The notes: a model not told the origin generated them from the letters alone. Positions 18,141 to 27,655 are shown, numbered from the stretch's first letter. The stretch: DNA of 64,000 nt from CBDHGY01 sp965263325 (GCA_965263325.1 CBDHGY010000001.1:9485-73484); one strand, 5' to 3'. Numbers and translations are program-made.

Positions 18141-19749
18141 ATGAGACGATACTTCTCATCTCAAGCGGGCTCAATTGCCCCGATATTTGCCCTGAGCATA
18201 GCGGCAATCATTGGCGTTATCGCAACGACCCTTGCGCTCGCTGCTGACTCAAAAGCTGCGAATGAAGTCCAGTATACTGCCGATTCCGCAGCGATTGCCG
18301 GCGCGACCGTGTTTGCAACCCTCGAAACGCCGAAAGCGGACGAACGTCTGCAACAAGCCCTGCAAGCAGCTGAAGACTATGCTGTTGCCAATAGTGATTA
18401 CACGCTGGTCGAAATTGCCCTCGACGCCGTGACAGAAGACTCTTACGGGCAGCAAACCAAAATTGATGTCGAATTAGAGTTTCAACCCGCTAGCATCATG
18501 GCGCGTGTTGCCGGACGAAGCGGCAACGCCTCTGTTCGACGGAGCGCGACAGCGGAGGCCACCTGGGGGTTCCCGCTTTGCGTGCTTTCGCTCGCTGATG
18601 GCGGCTCAGGCGTCCACGCAGAAGGCAACGCTTCTCTAAACGCTGAAAACTGCATTGTCTGGTCAAACTCGCTCGCAACGAACTCCATGGAATTTCGCGG
18701 CGGCAGAATGGAAGCGCGCAGCTTCTGCGCCGCAGGCGGTGTTGTCGGGTCGAACCGGTCCTTCCCTCCCGCTGAAAGCGAATGTAACGCTATCCCAAAT
18801 CCGCTTGCGGATTGGAAACCTGTTGGCCCCGGCACCTGCCAGACACCGCCAGCAGGGTTTGAAACGTCAAATGCAGACGAATTGCTGCTTGCAATATCGG
18901 GGTTCGCAAACTCGATTATTGATCGCATGGCAACAGATGCAGGCGGCGGCGCGGTAGGAATGGCCGCCGCGATGGCAGATGCGAACAACTTTCTCGCAGG
19001 CGGTATCGGCGGTCTACGCATTAATAGATGCTGATGGGAAATTTAGAGCCGGGCCAGCAGAAGGCTTGACGCTTGAAGAGCTTCTCCAAATTGCTGGCCA
19101 GATTGATAATGTTGATCCATCTCTCTACGATGGCGATACGTATTCACTATCTCCTACAGCTACAATTAACCCGGGCACATATTGCGGCCTCGATGTAGCG
19201 TACGGACATCTAAAAATGACACCCGGCATCTATCACATCAAAGATGCACCGCTAACGGTGAGACGTCGCGGAACGCTTACGGGCGAAGGCGTAACGATTG
19301 TGCTTTCAGGTAGGGAGGCAAGATTCAGCATCTTGGACGAAGGCCGATTAACTCTCACGGCACCGAAAGAAGGTGATACCGCAGGGTTTGCTCTCGTGGA
19401 AGACGTTATGCGTTACAACGCAGCACCAGAGAAATCAGGATCTGGCGGAAGCAAACCAAGATTCGGTTTCTTGAGTGGGGCGTCCTCAAGAAGCTCGGCA
19501 AAAATGCCGCTCATGTCCCGATTAACCGGTAGCGGGACCATTAATGCCATCGGAACGATCTACCTGCCTCATCATGATTTCAAAATTTCTGGCTCGGGTG
19601 CCGGTGAGCAAGCCTCGCCGCTCTTACAGATCGTCGCCAACCGGGTATTGATGAAGGAAAACGGCAAACTCAGCATCGAATTTGATCCAACGCAAACCGA
19701 GGTCCCTGTCGGGATCAAACCAGCGCGAACCGCAAGACTTGTGAATTAA
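18141..19749 (+). pseudogene. TadG-like protein, copy 2, interrupted by a one-base frameshift
   Basis: The reading frame from 18141 runs 297 codons to a TGA at 19032-19034; the matching continuation, in the +1 frame, is open through this point and ends at 19749. Joined, 1609 bases less one give 535 residues against 534 for copy 1, so one extra base somewhere between about 18979 and 19031 explains the break (the sensible switch is near GGIGG to VYALIDADGK). Both halves align with copy 1 along their length, including GSIAPIFALSIAAIIG, TYCGLDV, KDAPLTVRRR, NAIGTIYLP and the identical ending GIKPARTARLVN. The downstream half has no start signals of its own. Recent mutation or sequencing error; see findings. 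Confidence 0.82.
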
Positions 19750-19832
19750 TTGCTGTTGGCACCAAAAGGTGCTTGCCTCCCCCCCCGACTCTCCGCTACT
19801 GAGCAGCCGTTTGGCCTGAAGGAGAGCGGCAT

Positions 19833-22800
19833 ATGCCCAAGCGTACCGATATTGAGTCTATCCTCGTCATCGGTGCCGGTCCTATCATAATCGGGCAAGC
19901 TTGCGAGTTTGACTATTCCGGCGTTCAGGCAATCAAAGCGCTGAAAGATGAGGGTTACCGCGTCATCCTCGTTAACTCCAATCCGGCAACGATCATGACA
20001 GATCCGGATCTCGCAGACGCAACCTATATCGAACCGATCACGCCGGACTTTGTCGAAAAGATCATTGCGCGGGAAAAGCCAGATGCCCTTCTTCCGACTA
20101 TGGGTGGACAGACCGCGCTGAACTGTGCGCTCGATCTGCAAAAGGCAGGCATCCTCGAAAAGCACAATGTCGAACTGATTGGCGCAAAAGCAGACGCGAT
20201 TGAAAAAGCCGAAGACCGTGAACTGTTCCGCCAGGCCATGGCGAAAATTGGCCTTGAAAATCCGCGCGCTGAAATCGTCGAAGCGCCGAAACGCGAAGAT
20301 GGCACTTTCGATCGCCATGCCGGTCTCGCTATCGCGATGAATGTTCTCGATGAAATTGGCCTGCCCGCGATCATTCGCCCTGCTTTCACGCTCGGCGGAA
20401 CTGGCGGCGGCGTCGCATACAATAAGGAAGAATATGAAGAGATCTGCCGGCGCGGACTGGCAGCATCGCCGGTCGCCCAGATCCTTGTTGATGAGAGCCT
20501 GCTCGGTTGGAAAGAATATGAGATGGAGGTCGTGCGCGACAAAGCCGACAACGCCATCATTATTTGCTCGATCGAAAATATCGATCCTATGGGCGTCCAT
20601 ACAGGCGACTCAATCACTGTTGCGCCTGCCCTGACCCTGTCCGACCGAGAATACCAGGTCATGCGGAATGCCTCCCTGGCCGTACTCCGCGAGATCGGTG
20701 TGGAGACCGGCGGTTCAAACGTACAATTTGCCGTTAATCCGAAAGACGGCCGCCTCGTTGTTATCGAGATGAACCCGCGCGTGTCTCGCTCATCTGCGCT
20801 CGCCTCGAAAGCTACCGGGTTCCCGATTGCGAAAGTCGCGGCAAAGCTCGCCGTTGGCTATACGCTTGATGAGCTCGATAACGACATCACTGGCGTTACA
20901 CCAGCCAGTTTTGAACCGACGATAGATTATGTCGTCACCAAGATACCTCGGTTTGCATTCGAAAAGTATCGCGGTGCGGAAACAACGCTTTCAACTGCCA
21001 TGAAGTCTGTCGGTGAAGCCATGGCGATTGGACGTTCGTTCCAGGAAAGTTTTCAGAAGGCTCTTTGTTCGTTGGAAACTGGCCTCAATGGCTTAAACGA
21101 AATCGAGTTCGACACGCTAGATGAAGTTCGCGCGGCGCTGGTTGTTCAGTCACCGGACCGGTTGCGCGTTGTCGCTCAAGCTCTTCGTATGGGTTTGTCC
21201 ATTGAAGATGTCTACGCAATTACGAGCATCGATCTTTGGTTCTTGCGCCAGATCGCGAGTATCGTTGAAACCGAGGCCAACATTCGCCGTGATGGATTGC
21301 CGGAACACGCGTTCGGCATGACGCAGCTGAAGTCTATGGGCTTTTCCGACGCCCGCCTTGGTGAACTTGTCAACCACAATGAAGGCTGGGTCCGCGGACT
21401 GCGCCACGCGATGAATGTTCGTCCTGTTTACAAACGTATAGATACTTGCGCGGCAGAGTTTGCAGCCAAGACTCCATATCTGTATTCAACCTATGAGCAT
21501 CCCGCCTATGGCGCTGACGGGCCTGATTGCGAAGCGCTGCCGTCAGGCCGGAAAAAAGCGATTATACTTGGCGGTGGACCAAACCGTATCGGCCAAGGCA
21601 TCGAATTCGATTATTGTTGTTGCCATGCGGCTTTTGCAATGGCCGACCTCGGCATCGAGTCTGTCATGGTCAATTGCAATCCCGAAACAGTGTCCACAGA
21701 CTATGATACATCCGACAGGCTTTATTTTGAGCCACTCACAGAAGAACATGTCGGTGAGATCATCTATAAAGAGCAAGGTGCCGGAGAGCTCGCAGGTGTC
21801 ATCGTCCAGTTTGGAGGGCAAACCCCGCTAAAGCTCGCGACACCGCTGCATGAGAAAGGCGTTCCAATTCTCGGCACGAGCCCTGTGTCAATCGATCTCG
21901 CGGAAGACCGCCAACAATTTGCTGCCTTGCTCGATAATCTAAATATTCAGCAGGCACCTTCAGCAACCGCAAAAACAGAAGGTGAGGCGCTCAAAGCCGC
22001 GAACGAGCTCGGCTATCCTGTTATGCTTCGTCCAAGCTTCGTCCTGGGCGGGCGCGCCATGGAGATTTGCCGGAGTGACGATGACATCCGCTCATTCGCA
22101 AGCGAGGCCCTGCAGGCGGCACGCGAAGCATCTAACGGTGCAGACGCCTCACTCTTTCTTGATCGATACCTATCGGACGCAAGTGAGGTCGATGTCGACG
22201 CAATTTGTGACGGCTCAAATGTACACATCGCTGGCATCATGGAGCATATCGAAGAAGCCGGTGTCCACTCAGGTGACAGCGCATGTGCACTCCCCCCTTA
22301 CACACTTTCACCGGCGATCCAGGGCCGACTTGCTGAACAAACCATTGCCCTTGCGAAAGCGCTGAAAGTGCGCGGGCTCATTAATATTCAGTTCGCGGTA
22401 AAAGGCGATGAAATATTTGTTCTCGAAGCAAATCCTCGCGCCAGCCGGACGGTCCCATTCGTGGCAAAAGCCGTTGGCGCACCTATCGCAGGTGTCGCAG
22501 CGAAAATCATGGCTGGCAGCGACCTCACCTCCTTCGATCTGTCGAACGCAACACCAAACAGAATGGCGGTGAAAGAAGCCGTCTTCCCATTTGCGCGCTT
22601 TCAAGGCGTCGACCCCGTGCTCGGCCCAGAAATGCGCTCAACGGGGGAAGTCATGGGTTGGGATGATGATTTTGCTGCAGCGTTTCTAAAGGCGCAAATT
22701 GCGGGCGGCACAAGACTTCCAACCGAAGGTACGGTCTTCATTTCGTTAAAAGACAGCGACAAGGCCAGCATTGTGGACACCGCAAAAGATCTCATTTCCA

Positions 22801-23129
22801 TGGGCTTCAAGCTGATCGCCACGCAGGGCACAGCCACCTATCTCAGCGAGCAAGGAATTGCGGTTGAACGGGTAAACAAAGTTCTGGAAGGCCAACCACA
22901 CATCGTTGACGAGATGATCAATGGGAATGTCCAACTTGTCTTTAACACGACGGAAGGTGCCCAATCTCTGATAGACAGCGCAGACATCCGAAAAACAGCG
23001 GTCGGGCGTAGTATCCCATATTTTACAACTTTGGCAGCGTCTATTGCCTCGGTTCAGGCTATTACCGTCTTGAAAACAAAGCAACTTTCAGTCGCGCCCT
23101 TGCAATCCACAGTCACCACTACCACTTGA
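19833..23129 (+). CDS. carB: Carbamoyl-phosphate synthase large subunit
   Basis: 1098 residues, full length for CarB. Two homologous ATP-grasp halves are evident, each opening with a nucleotide-binding loop (VIGAGPIIIGQACEFDYSG at the start, ILGGGPNRIGQGIEFDYC near residue 570), and repeating EMNPRVSRSS / EANPRASRT and the PAFTLGGTGG / PSFVLGGRAM loops. A C-terminal MGS-like regulatory domain (about 950-1098) carries TQGTATYL. It makes carbamoyl phosphate from glutamine-derived ammonia, bicarbonate and two ATP for pyrimidine and arginine synthesis. The small subunit gene carA is not in this window. greA follows after about 50 bases. Confidence 0.97.
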   Translation: MPKRTDIESILVIGAGPIIIGQACEFDYSGVQAIKALKDEGYRVILVNSNPATIMTDPDLADATYIEPITPDFVEKIIAREKPDALLPTMGGQTALNCALDLQKAGILEKHNVELIGAKADAIEKAEDRELFRQAMAKIGLENPRAEIVEAPKREDGTFDRHAGLAIAMNVLDEIGLPAIIRPAFTLGGTGGGVAYNKEEYEEICRRGLAASPVAQILVDESLLGWKEYEMEVVRDKADNAIIICSIENIDPMGVHTGDSITVAPALTLSDREYQVMRNASLAVLREIGVETGGSNVQFAVNPKDGRLVVIEMNPRVSRSSALASKATGFPIAKVAAKLAVGYTLDELDNDITGVTPASFEPTIDYVVTKIPRFAFEKYRGAETTLSTAMKSVGEAMAIGRSFQESFQKALCSLETGLNGLNEIEFDTLDEVRAALVVQSPDRLRVVAQALRMGLSIEDVYAITSIDLWFLRQIASIVETEANIRRDGLPEHAFGMTQLKSMGFSDARLGELVNHNEGWVRGLRHAMNVRPVYKRIDTCAAEFAAKTPYLYSTYEHPAYGADGPDCEALPSGRKKAIILGGGPNRIGQGIEFDYCCCHAAFAMADLGIESVMVNCNPETVSTDYDTSDRLYFEPLTEEHVGEIIYKEQGAGELAGVIVQFGGQTPLKLATPLHEKGVPILGTSPVSIDLAEDRQQFAALLDNLNIQQAPSATAKTEGEALKAANELGYPVMLRPSFVLGGRAMEICRSDDDIRSFASEALQAAREASNGADASLFLDRYLSDASEVDVDAICDGSNVHIAGIMEHIEEAGVHSGDSACALPPYTLSPAIQGRLAEQTIALAKALKVRGLINIQFAVKGDEIFVLEANPRASRTVPFVAKAVGAPIAGVAAKIMAGSDLTSFDLSNATPNRMAVKEAVFPFARFQGVDPVLGPEMRSTGEVMGWDDDFAAAFLKAQIAGGTRLPTEGTVFISLKDSDKASIVDTAKDLISMGFKLIATQGTATYLSEQGIAVERVNKVLEGQPHIVDEMINGNVQLVFNTTEGAQSLIDSADIRKTAVGRSIPYFTTLAASIASVQAITVLKTKQLSVAPLQSTVTTTT

Positions 23130-23182
23130 CCTAGCGTGCGTTTGGCAGGACCATCGCATCCTTGATTCAATGGAATAATAAA

Positions 23183-23656
23183 ATGCAACGGATCCCTATG
23201 ACAGCCGAGGGCCATGCGGCTCTTGAAGCAGAAATCAAGCAACTGAAGTCAGTTGAGCGCCCGAATATCATTCAGGCGATCGCGACCGCGCGCGAACATG
23301 GCGACCTTTCTGAGAACGCAGAGTATCATGCCGCCAAGGAAAAGCAGAGCTTCATTGAAGGACGCATCAAGGAGATTGAATCGAAGCTATCGCTTGCCGA
23401 AGTTATCGATCTATCCAAAGTGTCCGGTTCGAAAGTCGTATTCGGTGCGACAGTGACTTTGATCGATGTCGAGACCGAAAAAGAAGTGACTTACAAGATC
23501 GTTGGTGAGGACGAAGCCAGCATCGAAGCCGGTAAAGTCTCCAACACCTCGCCCATCGCCCGCGCTCTCATCGGCAAAGAAGAAGGCGATGAGGTTGAGG
23601 TCGCTGCGCCCGGCGGTGCCCGAGGATATGAAATTGCGGGTGTGAGTTACAAATAA
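23183..23656 (+). CDS. greA: Transcription elongation factor GreA
   Basis: 157 residues from the ATG at 23183 (MQRIPMTAEGHAAL), the usual GreA beginning; an in-frame TTG seven codons upstream is unlikely. The N-terminal coiled coil contains the acidic tip (EHGDLSENAEYHAAKE, about residues 36-51) that reaches into RNA polymerase, and the C-terminal FKBP-like domain ends with ISNTSPIARALIGKEEGDEV-type sequence (here VSNTSPIARALIG). It rescues backtracked RNA polymerase by stimulating transcript cleavage. The carB-greA order is common in alphaproteobacteria. It converges on the lipoprotein gene with 3 bases between stops. Confidence 0.95.
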   Translation: MQRIPMTAEGHAALEAEIKQLKSVERPNIIQAIATAREHGDLSENAEYHAAKEKQSFIEGRIKEIESKLSLAEVIDLSKVSGSKVVFGATVTLIDVETEKEVTYKIVGEDEASIEAGKVSNTSPIARALIGKEEGDEVEVAAPGGARGYEIAGVSYK

Positions 23657-23659
23657 GCG

Positions 23660-24331
23660 CTAGCTCGCGTCAGGTGCCGACTTGCGCTTGGCAGACGCCC
23701 TCGACGTTGGAAACTCGTTCATAAAGAAAAGATATAGCTGATCCTGCTTGTCAGGATCAGCTATATGTCGATCCCAAACAGTACGAGCATGAACGCACGA
23801 TGGAAGTTTGAGCATGTAAGCTGGTCGATCTGCCTCTGTGGCGTTCTGAACAGCGGCAGCCGCCATGTTAAGCTTGTGGTCTGAGTTTTCGCCAAAGTGC
23901 TTCCCGGCATAGACTTCCAGAAATGGTCCAAACTCTTCCCAAACTGGTATTAAGTCTTCTGCAAGCCAGATGACCTCTCCAACTTCCATGTTCATTGCCA
24001 TTTGAACAGCCGCGTTTTCTAATGCAGGGTTTGCACCGGCCTCACGTATAATGAGACGCATGTAATCGCTTTGGCATTGGCAGGCTGGGCGCATGAGCGT
24101 TTGAACGCATGTCACCGCGGCCTCGTAACAGGCTGGAACCTTATCGACAAAGTGCTCAACGCAAACTTCAACTTCATCTGTACGCGTCAACATGTCTTCG
24201 AAATCATAAGCTGGCGCGGCAGCCTCGGCAGGCGGCTCAGCAATTGGCCCGGCAGATGATCCGCCAGGCGAGCACGCCGCCATCGCAAGGCAACCAAGCC
24301 CCAGAAGCATGAATAAAAACGCCCTGTTCAT
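23660..24331 (-). CDS. Hypothetical cysteine-rich lipoprotein
   Basis: 223 residues. A signal peptide with lipobox MAAC puts the lipidated cysteine at residue 20. The mature part carries six further cysteines within about residues 57-83 and one near 183 (VCVEHFV, PACYEAAVTCVQ, PACQCQ, PSCVHA), pointing to disulfides in the periplasm. I recognise no family. The last 35 codons contain a perfect 15-base inverted repeat (23732-23766). The gene converges on greA and starts divergently, 46 bases from the ELM1-like gene. Confidence 0.65.
   Translation of the reverse strand: MNRAFLFMLLGLGCLAMAACSPGGSSAGPIAEPPAEAAAPAYDFEDMLTRTDEVEVCVEHFVDKVPACYEAAVTCVQTLMRPACQCQSDYMRLIIREAGANPALENAAVQMAMNMEVGEVIWLAEDLIPVWEEFGPFLEVYAGKHFGENSDHKLNMAAAAVQNATEADRPAYMLKLPSCVHARTVWDRHIADPDKQDQLYLFFMNEFPTSRASAKRKSAPDAS
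23732..23766. repeat. Perfect 15+15 inverted repeat inside a coding region
   Basis: Arms 23732-23746 and 23752-23766 are exact reverse complements around the five-base loop CTTGT. In the lipoprotein frame they encode IADPDKQDQLYL. The hairpin lies 76 bases beyond the greA stop. There is no T-run after either arm, so an intrinsic terminator is not proven, though such a stem could halt greA read-through or protect the 3' end of an mRNA. Confidence 0.7.
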
Positions 24332-24377
24332 GAAAAGAGTGTCACACAGATAAAATTAAATCTGGCTAAGAAACTCG

Positions 24378-25541
24378 ATGAAAACTGAACAATCCCCCTC
24401 CCCAGAATCAGTTTTCTTTGGCAGTCTGCAACCTGGAGTATTTGCAAAGTTTCGCCTCCCAATGTCTTCAAATTCTACTCATTTCGGCCCATCTATCTGG
24501 GCGGTGTCTGACGGACGGGCAGGAAACGCTGCGCAAGTACGCGCGATTGCTCAGGCGCTGAGCGAAACTCATCGGTGGATGAAGATCGCGCACATAAACG
24601 GTGCAGCGCACCAAGCAAACGCTATTACACTTACCCCCGGCAAACCGTGGACATGGCTCCCATCAAAATATTGGGCTGCGCCTTTGTTTGCTCTGCCAAA
24701 AGATCAACGCGAACTGCTGCACGGCCCCCCGCCGACCGTTTGGCTGGGTGCCGGGCGCCGGACCGCCCCATACTCAGTTCAAATGCGAGCATTGTCTGCG
24801 GGAAACACGGTAACTGTGCATATTCTCGATCCGCACATAAACCCTCAGGCATTCGATTTACTCGTCACACCAGCGCACGATAATCTCATCGGAGATAACG
24901 TCATCACAACGACGGGCTCCCCGGCATACTTTTCAGCAGACGATATCGAAGCTGCAGGAAATGCTTTTGCAAATCTGGCAGACGAAACCGCAAAGTCGGC
25001 AGTCGTTATACTTGGCGGGAACTCTAAAACGCATCGCTTCACGGACCGCGCAGCAAAACGCCTTATTGGCCAACTCAAATTGCTGGGAGATCAAGGATGG
25101 CGGTTCCGAATTACAGCGTCGCGCCGCACACCAGTCGAAACGCGGGCGATGTTTCGCAAATTCGCTGAAAATAACGGCGCGCTGTACTGGGAAGGAGCTG
25201 CGGACGGCCCTAATCCATATCTCGCTTGGCTCATATTTTCTGACGTCGCCATCGTTACAGAAGACAGCGCAAACATGCTCTCTGACGCGGCCTATCACGG
25301 ATTGCCGGTTCACATCGCGCGGCTGGAAGGTAGTAGTAACAAGTTCGCTCGCTTACACGACAGTTTCGTCAAGCATGGGTGTGCGCGCTGGTTCGAGGGA
25401 CACCTCGACACTTGGGATTACATTCCGCTACGTGAAGCTGACCGGGTCGCCGACGCCGTCGTCGAATCACTCCTGAAACGCCATCCGCAGCCTGATCTGG
25501 GCAAAGCACCCGGTAAAATTGTTACGCCAGACTGGCTGTAG
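24378..25541 (+). CDS. ELM1/GtrOC1-family putative glycosyltransferase-like protein
   Basis: 387 residues. The pattern IWAVSDGRAGNAAQVRAIAQAL (seen as IWAVSDGRAGN and QVRAIAQAL) near residues 36-57, a second Rossmann-like half with VVILGGNSKTHRF, and TEDSANMLSDAAYHGLPVHIARLEG-like loop (TEDSANMLSDA, HGLPVHI) match the family named after plant mitochondrial fission protein ELM1, which is widespread in alphaproteobacteria. The fold resembles GT-B glycosyltransferases such as the nucleotide-sugar 2-epimerase group; the bacterial substrate is unknown. The true start may be the ATG at 24462 (MSSNSTHFGPS), since the first 28 residues look non-conserved and neither site has a good ribosome-binding sequence. 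Confidence 0.8.
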   Translation: MKTEQSPSPESVFFGSLQPGVFAKFRLPMSSNSTHFGPSIWAVSDGRAGNAAQVRAIAQALSETHRWMKIAHINGAAHQANAITLTPGKPWTWLPSKYWAAPLFALPKDQRELLHGPPPTVWLGAGRRTAPYSVQMRALSAGNTVTVHILDPHINPQAFDLLVTPAHDNLIGDNVITTTGSPAYFSADDIEAAGNAFANLADETAKSAVVILGGNSKTHRFTDRAAKRLIGQLKLLGDQGWRFRITASRRTPVETRAMFRKFAENNGALYWEGAADGPNPYLAWLIFSDVAIVTEDSANMLSDAAYHGLPVHIARLEGSSNKFARLHDSFVKHGCARWFEGHLDTWDYIPLREADRVADAVVESLLKRHPQPDLGKAPGKIVTPDWL

Positions 25542-25580
25542 CCCCTTCACTTTTTGTCCCAAACATCGGAAATTGAATGC

Positions 25581-26051
25581 ATGGTACATGAACATACGCA
25601 TGCGAACACGCCTTGCAGTCCAGCAGATGTAGATGCTTTTCTCGCTGAAGCAGATGATATTGCAGCACGGAGAGGCCAGCGGATGACCAAAATCCGCCGC
25701 AAGGTCCTGCGGTTGCTCTTGGAAAGCGACGAGCCAGCAAAAGCCTATGACTTACTTGCAAATCTAGATGGAGAAGGTGCCGCAAAGCCGCCAACAATCT
25801 ACCGCGCCCTCGACTTCCTTCAGGAAGTCGGCCTCGCGCACAAAATCGAAAGCCTAAATGCTTATGTCGCTTGCGGTCACGCCGGGCATGCACATTCGGC
25901 AGTTTTCATGATTTGTAATCAGTGTGGAAAAACTGTTGAGCTACATGCTGAACACACGGTCGGCACTTTGGAAAAAGTCACGGAAAATGCCGGTTTCAAA
26001 ATGACAACGGCGGTGATCGAAGTTCGCGGAGATTGCAAAAAATGCGATTGA
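25581..26051 (+). CDS. zur: Fur-family zinc-responsive repressor (Zur)
   Basis: 156 residues from the ATG at 25581; a TTG start nine codons earlier is possible. Winged-helix DNA-binding part: RMTKIRRKVLRLLLES, then KPPTIYRALDFLQEVGLAHKIESLN (shown as PPTIYRALDFLQEVGL). The metal-binding half has the pattern of Zur: CGHAGHAHSAVFMICNQCGK and a final CKKCD, giving the CxxC pairs of the structural zinc site. A His-rich N-terminus (HEHTHAN) adds possible metal contacts. It represses zinc uptake genes when zinc is plentiful. The next gene overlaps it by 10 bases. No zinc transporter genes are in the window. Confidence 0.85.
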   Translation: MVHEHTHANTPCSPADVDAFLAEADDIAARRGQRMTKIRRKVLRLLLESDEPAKAYDLLANLDGEGAAKPPTIYRALDFLQEVGLAHKIESLNAYVACGHAGHAHSAVFMICNQCGKTVELHAEHTVGTLEKVTENAGFKMTTAVIEVRGDCKKCD

Positions 26052-26458
26052 TTGCGCAACTCATTGTGATTGGCTTTTGCTCGACGTTTCTTGCCGCCGC
26101 AGACGAAATGTCCGAAGTGCATGCGGCGGGCCATTGGTCAGGATGTGTTTTCCAGGAAGGCTTCGATCCGTATCCCATCCGCATCAGCCCGCGCCCAGCT
26201 CCAACATTACAGGTCGAGTACCCCAACCTATGTACTGGGTATCACACACCGCGCGAAGAAGGTTGGCCAAGTGACGCGGTCGAAGTGATTACAAAAAGCA
26301 CCGATATTTGCATCCCCAGCGTGGATCTTGATTATAGTTTCCAAGACGGGCTCTTGCGGATTGATTATTTGATAGACGGTAACCCGTACGCCTTATTGCA
26401 GCGGGTTGATCCAAAAAGCAAAACGCCAAGCTGTGAACCGAGCGAGCTCTCTTCGTGA
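26042..26458 (+). CDS. Hypothetical secreted protein coupled to zur
   Basis: 138 residues starting at the ATG at 26042, inside the last codons of zur (10-base overlap). The first 22 residues are a signal peptide (LIAQLIVIGFCSTFLAAA). The mature part has five cysteines and is acidic; no family is recognised. Its stop overlaps the GTG start of the thioesterase gene (GTGA). Such tight packing on both sides supports it being real and co-translated with zur, but the function is open. Confidence 0.55.
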   Translation: MRLIAQLIVIGFCSTFLAAADEMSEVHAAGHWSGCVFQEGFDPYPIRISPRPAPTLQVEYPNLCTGYHTPREEGWPSDAVEVITKSTDICIPSVDLDYSFQDGLLRIDYLIDGNPYALLQRVDPKSKTPSCEPSELSS

Positions 26459-27378
26459 TCCCTGTTTGGAAAGGCATTGCGAACACATGGGATTGTGACG
26501 AGATGGGGCACATGAATGTCCGCATCTATGTTGAAAAAGCTATGGAAGGCCTTGGCATTTTCGCGAAGCATATAGGTATGCCGCATGCCTTTAAGCCGAA
26601 CGCCCCGTCGACTTTAATTCCGGGTGACCAGCACATTCGTTATATCCGTGAAGTGCATGCCGGCAAGCCAATCTCGATGACAGCTTGTGTGCTCGAAGTC
26701 GGCGATGTCGATGCTGTTATCTACCAGGACATGCGTCATGCTGATGGGCGCTGTGCGGCCGCGTTTCGAACACGCGTAATTCACGCAAACGCAAAAACCG
26801 GCGCGCCGTTCCCATGGAGCAAGCGGAGCCGCGCCGCTTTGGAAGAACTGATCGACACACCACCCGAAGATACGGCGCCTCGCTCCCTTGACCCTAAGTG
26901 TGAAACGCTTAGCCGTGAGCACGCCGTCATCAGCACAGTGGAGCGCACAGGTGCTCCGCTGGTAGGATTAGGTCTTGTGCCGCCAGAACATTGCGATGTC
27001 TTTGGCAGAATGTATGCGCCGCGCTTCATTGGACGCATTTCTGACTCAGTCCCCAATCTACTTTTCGACTGGCGCCAGCGCGTAGCCGGCGCCTCGGGAG
27101 ACGACGTTCCAGGGGGCGCAGTTCTGGAGTATTTTTTGGTCTATCGCCGCTGGCCCAAAGCAGGTGATTTGTTGCAGATTCATTCCTCCTTCGCCGGGGC
27201 TGGCGAGAAAACCCATAGTCTTGTGCATTGGGTCGTGGACCCGGTCAGTGGGAATGCTTGGCTGACTTGCAAGGCCGTCGCCGTGACCTTCGACTTGAAG
27301 ACCAGAAAGATCATTCCGACGCCAAGCGAGCATATGGAAGAATTAAAGAAGATCGCGCCCCAAGGTCTGGCGGTTTAA
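26455..27378 (+). CDS. Double-hotdog acyl-CoA/acyl-ACP thioesterase-like protein
   Basis: 307 residues with a GTG start overlapping the previous stop. Two hotdog halves: the first with WDCDEMGHMNVRIYVEKAMEG (residues 12-32, D/N-H-MN catalytic-type motif of 4HBT enzymes) and a second with PPEHCDVFGRMYAPRFIGRISD near residue 178 that repeats the pattern. It resembles the two-domain thioesterases of FatA/YbgC-like type in alphaproteobacteria. Likely releases CoA from acyl thioesters. Last gene of the zur unit. Confidence 0.75.
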   Translation: MIPVWKGIANTWDCDEMGHMNVRIYVEKAMEGLGIFAKHIGMPHAFKPNAPSTLIPGDQHIRYIREVHAGKPISMTACVLEVGDVDAVIYQDMRHADGRCAAAFRTRVIHANAKTGAPFPWSKRSRAALEELIDTPPEDTAPRSLDPKCETLSREHAVISTVERTGAPLVGLGLVPPEHCDVFGRMYAPRFIGRISDSVPNLLFDWRQRVAGASGDDVPGGAVLEYFLVYRRWPKAGDLLQIHSSFAGAGEKTHSLVHWVVDPVSGNAWLTCKAVAVTFDLKTRKIIPTPSEHMEELKKIAPQGLAV

Positions 27379-27655
27379 ACCGAAATGAGCTTTTGGATTC
27401 CAAGCCAATCAGACGTTAAAGCTGATCTATTCCAGTTTACAGCATCTCCTGCCACATGTGTTGGACAACACGCTACGGATCCATAACCTGCAACCGACAA
27501 GTTGGATCTTGAGTGCAACCACAATGTCCGGAATTTCAAACGGCAGTATTCAAGGCGTGCAATACCAATTCGCTGAAAACGGGACACTTCTATCTACATC
27601 AAGTCAAACTGGATTACTGCCTAGAGAACCAAAGCCTTAGCGCGCTCTGATCCAG

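Noticed and set aside
19759..19772. GCACC-AAAA-GGTGC hairpin before carB as a terminator
   Set aside because: Five-base stem and no T-run; too weak to call.
19746..20600. 284-codon open frame antisense to carB
   Set aside because: Falls inside an unmistakable carB frame and resembles no family.
27458..27640. 60-codon frame between the thioesterase and the serine protease
   Set aside because: No convincing start signal or family; a reverse frame covers part of the same stretch.
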